NCBI GenBank assembly: GCA_948896875.1
Contig: CAQUWW010000081.1
Coordinates: 4,795 to 13,048, forward strand
From: an uncultured Acetatifactor sp.
GTDB taxonomy: Bacteria; Bacillota; Clostridia; Lachnospirales; Lachnospiraceae
Reading direction: 5' to 3'
DNA length: 8,254 nt
The position numbers and the translations under genes are program-made. A model generated the notes under the pieces. It was not told the origin of the DNA. It saw nothing but the letters and a program-made list of their open reading frames with translations, and did not search any database. Below are positions 5,600 through 8,254 of this stretch, piece after piece (the stretch's first letter is position 1; every line of letters begins with the position of its first letter).

Positions 5600-5616
5600 A
5601 TCGCGTTTTACGCGAT
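5600..5616 (+). other. Intercistronic hairpin between hrb and rubrerythrin
   Basis: ATCGCG (5600-5605), loop TTTTA, CGCGAT (5611-5616), a perfect 6-bp GC-rich stem 5 bases after the hrb stop. It is followed by AAAATAATAAAA rather than T's, so on the coding strand it is not a terminator. It may protect or terminate processed transcripts. Confidence 0.5.
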
Positions 5617-5641
5617 AAAATAATAAAAAGGAGATAAGAAT

Positions 5642-6181
5642 ATGAGCGGAAAATACGCGGGAACACAGACAGAAAAAAATCTGGAAGCAGCATTTGCAGG
5701 AGAATCTCAGGCAAGAAATAAATATACCTATTTTGCTTCCGCCGCTAAAAAAGAAGGGTTTGAACAGATTGCGGCACTGTTCCTGAAAACAGCGGATAAT
5801 GAGAAGGAACACGCCAAAATGTGGTTCAAAGAATTAAACGGAATCGGCGATACTGCCGCCAATCTGAATGCCGCCGCAGACGGAGAAAATTTTGAGTGGA
5901 CAGATATGTATGAAGGCTTTGCCAAAACCGCAGAGGAAGAAGGTTTCTCTGAACTGGCAGCCAAATTCCGTATGGTAGCAGCCATCGAAAAGCATCACGA
6001 AGAACGGTATCGTGCATTGCTTAAAAATGTGGAGATGGCAGAAGTCTTTGCCAAAAGCGAAGTAAAAGTATGGGAATGCCGCAACTGCGGACATATCGTA
6101 GTAGGTACCAAGGCTCCTGAAGTCTGCCCTGTCTGTGCACATCCCCAGGCCTACTTTGAAATAAATGCCAACAATTATTAA
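5642..6181 (+). CDS. rbr: Rubrerythrin
   Basis: A 179-residue cytoplasmic peroxidase that reduces H2O2 to water at a diiron site, using electrons delivered through its own rubredoxin. The four-helix ferritin-like domain (about 1-138) shows the ligand motifs E21 (AGESQARNKY), E54xxH57 (NEKEHAK), the acidic AEEEGF segment (97-102) and E116xxH119 (IEKHHEER). The C-terminal rubredoxin domain has C146/C149 (CRNC) and C162/C165 (CPVC), then PQAYFE. Length and order are those of classical rubrerythrin. The ATG is preceded by AAAAGGAG with a gap of about 7. It is the last gene of the perR-hrb-rbr operon, with a strong terminator 22 bases after its stop, so it is expected to be induced by peroxide or oxygen along with hrb. 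Confidence 0.95.
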   Translation: MSGKYAGTQTEKNLEAAFAGESQARNKYTYFASAAKKEGFEQIAALFLKTADNEKEHAKMWFKELNGIGDTAANLNAAADGENFEWTDMYEGFAKTAEEEGFSELAAKFRMVAAIEKHHEERYRALLKNVEMAEVFAKSEVKVWECRNCGHIVVGTKAPEVCPVCAHPQAYFEINANNY

Positions 6182-6203
6182 AAAGATTCTGCTTTGTCAA
6201 AGC

Positions 6204-6238
6204 TTCCCCCTCCTGTAAAACCGGAGGGGGAATTTTAT
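6204..6238 (+). terminator. Rho-independent terminator of the perR-hrb-rbr operon
   Basis: TTCCCCCTCC (6204-6213), 9-base loop, GGAGGGGGAA (6223-6232): a perfect 10-bp stem followed by TTTTAT. It sits between convergent genes. In the minus direction there is no T-run after the stem, so it may only weakly terminate xylB transcripts. Confidence 0.92.
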
Positions 6239-6313
6239 ACGCAGACCCACATATGGGAACTTCCCACTGGGGCGGCATGCTGGACACATGCAAATAGTGG
6301 AGAAAGCATTCCT

Positions 6314-7795
6314 CTACTCAATCAAATTTTCTGTCTGCCGATACAATGCCTGATAGGTTCTGTATATTCGGTCATACACCTTCACAGTATCCCGGTCCGG
6401 CCGGTATATTTTTTCTCCATAAGTCACGAATCTATCCCTGGCTTCTCTCAAATCGGCAAAGCAGCCTGCGGACACTCCTGCCAGCATGCAGGCTCCCAGA
6501 CAGGCCTGTTCGGTTACATTACATACCCGGATTTCCTGATTCAGAATATCCGCCTGCATCTGCAGCCACACCGGGCTGGCCGCTCCTCCGCCGGAAGAAA
6601 TCATAGTATTTCCCCGGATTCCCATCTCTTTCAATATTTCCATGCAGTCTCTCAGCGCAAATGTAACACCCTCCATCACTGCTCTGGCCATGTGCTTCTT
6701 CGTGTGTGCCAGCTGCAGACCATAAAACATCCCTCTGGCCTCCGGATTCATATGCGGTGTCCTCTCTCCCGTCAGATAAGGCAGAAAAACAAGTCCTTCG
6801 CTTCCTGCCGAAACCTCCTCCGCCATATGGCTGAGCATCATAAAATCTTTTTCCTCCAGTATATTGTCCCTCAGCCATTTCAGAGACATCCCGGCATTCA
6901 AAATCGCACCATATATGGAATATGCTCCGTCAATCCCATGGCAGAAAGTCTGGGTGCGAAGCTTCCGATCATAAACCGGTTCTCTGGAAAAAGCGGATAC
7001 CTGACCGCCTGTTCCAATATTGCAGATAAATGTTCCTTCCTCAAAAATCCCATTGCCAATGCTTTGAGCCTGCTGGTCGCCCATGCCATATATTACCCGG
7101 ACGGACACTGGAAGCCCTGTGGCCGCCGCGCACGCATTGCTGACATTCCCCTGTATCTCCCAGGACTCATGACAGTCCGGGAAAATTTCATGCGGAAATC
7201 CGCACAAATCCATTACTTTCCAGGACCACCGTCGCTTTACCACATCAAACAGCAGCGTTGCCGACGCATCCGTCACCTCGCTTCCCAATAAACCTGTCAA
7301 TTTATATCGGATATAATCTTTTGGCTGCAACACCCAATGAATCCTGGCAAAATTATCCGGTTCCCACTTCTTTACCCACAGCAAAGAAGTCAAAGCAAAC
7401 CCTGGAAAAATACGGTTTAGAATGCTGTCTTGTTGAATCTCCTCCGGTATCAGCCGGTTCAGTTCTCTGCATTCTTCTCCCGATCTCTGATCCAACCACA
7501 AAATCGCCGGACGGATTGGCTGTCCGCACTTATCAGTCAAAACCAGCCCATGCATCTGCCCTGACAACCCTATGCTTACTATATGTGGGAATAAAGCGCC
7601 AAACGTCTGTTTCAGCTTTCCGATACAATACAGCACCGCGCTCCACCACAACTCCGGATCCTGCTCCGCATAATCCGGTCTCGGAATGGACACGTCATAT
7701 GCTTTCTTTTCTACCCCCAGCACACCTCTCTCCGTGTCCAGAAGCATCACCTTCGTACTTGAAGTTCCGATATCGATTCCCAGCAGCAGTCTCAT
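6314..7795 (-). CDS. xylB: Xylulokinase (FGGY carbohydrate kinase)
   Basis: A 493-residue cytoplasmic kinase that phosphorylates D-xylulose to xylulose 5-phosphate with ATP, feeding the pentose phosphate or phosphoketolase pathway. The N-terminal FGGY domain has the phosphate-1 motif GIDIGTSSTK (6-15), SGQMHG (78-83), and WLDQRS (100-105). The catalytic base is D240 in GMGDQQAQ. The C-terminal domain has IGTGGQ (260-265), LPYLTGERTPHMNP (338-351) and the ATP-site SGGGAASPVWLQMQAD (401-416). Length and motifs fit XylB better than glycerol or gluconate kinases, though a related ketopentose cannot be excluded. The ATG at 7793-7795 has a strong GGAGG site 7-9 bases upstream; in-frame codons further upstream run through CRISPR repeats and are not real coding. 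No clear promoter lies in the 52 bases before it, so reading from the array transcript or from an internal weak promoter is possible. No xylA or transporter gene is in the window. Confidence 0.92.
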   Translation of the reverse strand: MRLLLGIDIGTSSTKVMLLDTERGVLGVEKKAYDVSIPRPDYAEQDPELWWSAVLYCIGKLKQTFGALFPHIVSIGLSGQMHGLVLTDKCGQPIRPAILWLDQRSGEECRELNRLIPEEIQQDSILNRIFPGFALTSLLWVKKWEPDNFARIHWVLQPKDYIRYKLTGLLGSEVTDASATLLFDVVKRRWSWKVMDLCGFPHEIFPDCHESWEIQGNVSNACAAATGLPVSVRVIYGMGDQQAQSIGNGIFEEGTFICNIGTGGQVSAFSREPVYDRKLRTQTFCHGIDGAYSIYGAILNAGMSLKWLRDNILEEKDFMMLSHMAEEVSAGSEGLVFLPYLTGERTPHMNPEARGMFYGLQLAHTKKHMARAVMEGVTFALRDCMEILKEMGIRGNTMISSGGGAASPVWLQMQADILNQEIRVCNVTEQACLGACMLAGVSAGCFADLREARDRFVTYGEKIYRPDRDTVKVYDRIYRTYQALYRQTENLIE

Positions 7796-7847
7796 GGCAA
7801 TTCCTCCGTAAAATATACTTTTCCGATACTGAATGGTTCTCTTTATA

Positions 7848-7879
7848 ACTTCAATCCGTACTCCCGCACAGGGAGTGAT
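7848..7879 (-). repeat. Degenerate terminal CRISPR repeat (leader-distal end)
   Basis: Matches the 32-bp array repeat at 28 positions, with changes at repeat positions 2, 11, 12 and 32. The inner palindrome (ACTCCC...GGGAGT) is intact. Decay of the last repeat is typical of the trailer end, so the array's old end is here, next to xylB. Confidence 0.9.
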
Positions 7880-8254
7880 GTTGTACGCCTGGCCAGAAAG
7901 GACCGGCCATGACAAGATTTCAATCCACACTCCCGCACAGGGAGTGACCAGAATCCCATGCCGTAGCAATGCTATCCAAATTATTTCAATCCACACTCCC
8001 GCACAGGGAGTGACTTCTGAATGCTTATGGCATGTCTGCGGATAAGGTGGATTTCAATCCACACTCCCGCACAGGGAGTGACATTCTGATGGATACAATG
8101 ATGGATACTCCGAGGGAATTTCAATCCACACTCCCGCACAGGGAGTGACGAATCCGCTTTATGTCCACAGTACCGTTGTGATAAATTTCAATCCACACTC
8201 CCGCACAGGGAGTGACGCATGACGTATTCCTAATTCATCTTCCCTTGTAAGATT
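7848..8254 (-). CRISPR. Type I-C-like CRISPR array, leader-distal part (continues past window)
   Basis: Six 32-bp repeats lie at 7848-7879, 7917-7948, 7983-8014, 8051-8082, 8118-8149 and 8185-8216; the last five are identical. Spacers are at 7880-7916 (37), 7949-7982 (34), 8015-8050 (36), 8083-8117 (35), 8150-8184 (35) and 8217-8251 (35). The final ATT (8252-8254) begins a seventh repeat, so the array goes on. Read on the minus strand the repeat starts GTCACTCCC, has the hairpin ACTCCC/GGGAGT and ends GTGGATTGAAAT, which is the well-known type I-C pattern. Transcription should therefore run leftward with the leader to the right of the window. No cas genes are in the window; cas3-cas5-cas8c-cas7-cas4-cas1-cas2 would be expected to the right. 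Spacers differ from each other and I see no match to other parts of this window. Confidence 0.97.

Noticed and set aside
6241..6313. Small inverted repeats downstream of xylB (TGGGAA/TTCCCA with a one-base centre; GCATG/CATGC)
   Set aside because: The first has a loop too small to fold and the second has only a 5-bp stem; neither is followed by a T-run, so neither was called a terminator.
6194..7291. Long plus-strand ORF (365 codons) opposite xylB
   Set aside because: It starts within the terminator of the peroxide operon and lies antisense to a clear kinase gene; the His/Cys/Arg/Pro-rich composition is that of a shadow frame.
7796..7996. Extended N-terminus for xylulokinase reading through the array
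   Set aside because: The extra residues (TPCAGV...IEI repeats) are CRISPR repeat translations; the ATG at 7793-7795 has a strong ribosome binding site and the family-typical start MRLLLGIDIGTSSTK.
7833..8045. Plus-strand ORF of 70 codons with repeated SIHTPAQGV-type peptides
   Set aside because: It is a translation of the CRISPR repeats; the peptide repeat period equals the repeat-spacer unit. Such ORFs are a known annotation artefact.

Overview
The window looks like a chromosomal segment of an anaerobic Clostridia member, most likely Lachnospiraceae. This rests on gene content (PerR-type regulator, high-molecular-weight rubredoxin, rubrerythrin), strong AGGAGG-type ribosome binding sites, and the style of the TFIIB-type zinc-ribbon and MnmA proteins. 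The assignment is inference; there is no rRNA marker.

Left part (1-1538, minus strand). Three genes read leftward: a protein of unknown function with an amine-oxidase-associated type domain (889-1416), a five-helix membrane protein of unknown function (253-840), and the N-terminus of a zinc-ribbon protein cut by the window edge (1-170).

Centre-left (1539-4277, minus strand). A probable operon reads leftward from a promoter near 4318-4347: a zinc-dependent threonine/polyol-type dehydrogenase, a short hexapeptide acetyltransferase, then the tRNA 2-thiouridylase mnmA. The acetyltransferase stop region and the first possible mnmA starts overlap.

Centre-right (4382-6238, plus strand). A peroxide-defence operon: a PerR/Fur-family regulator, a flavin reductase-rubredoxin fusion (Hrb type) and a rubrerythrin, closed by a strong rho-independent terminator. 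The promoter is nearly consensus, and two tandem PerR-box-like operators overlap its -10 and start region, so the operon is very likely autorepressed and peroxide-inducible. Hrb would pass electrons to rubrerythrin or a partner oxidase for H2O2/O2 reduction. Between the regulator and hrb lies an approximately 90-nt imperfect palindrome bounded by perfect 16-bp direct repeats. It looks like a small inserted element and is the most unusual structure in the window.

Right part (6314-8254, minus strand). A xylulokinase gene is preceded, 52 bp upstream, by the leader-distal end of a type I-C-like CRISPR array. Six repeats are seen, the terminal one degenerate, and the first 3 bases of a seventh are at the window edge. 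Array transcription should run leftward into xylB. The leader and any cas genes lie outside the window to the right.
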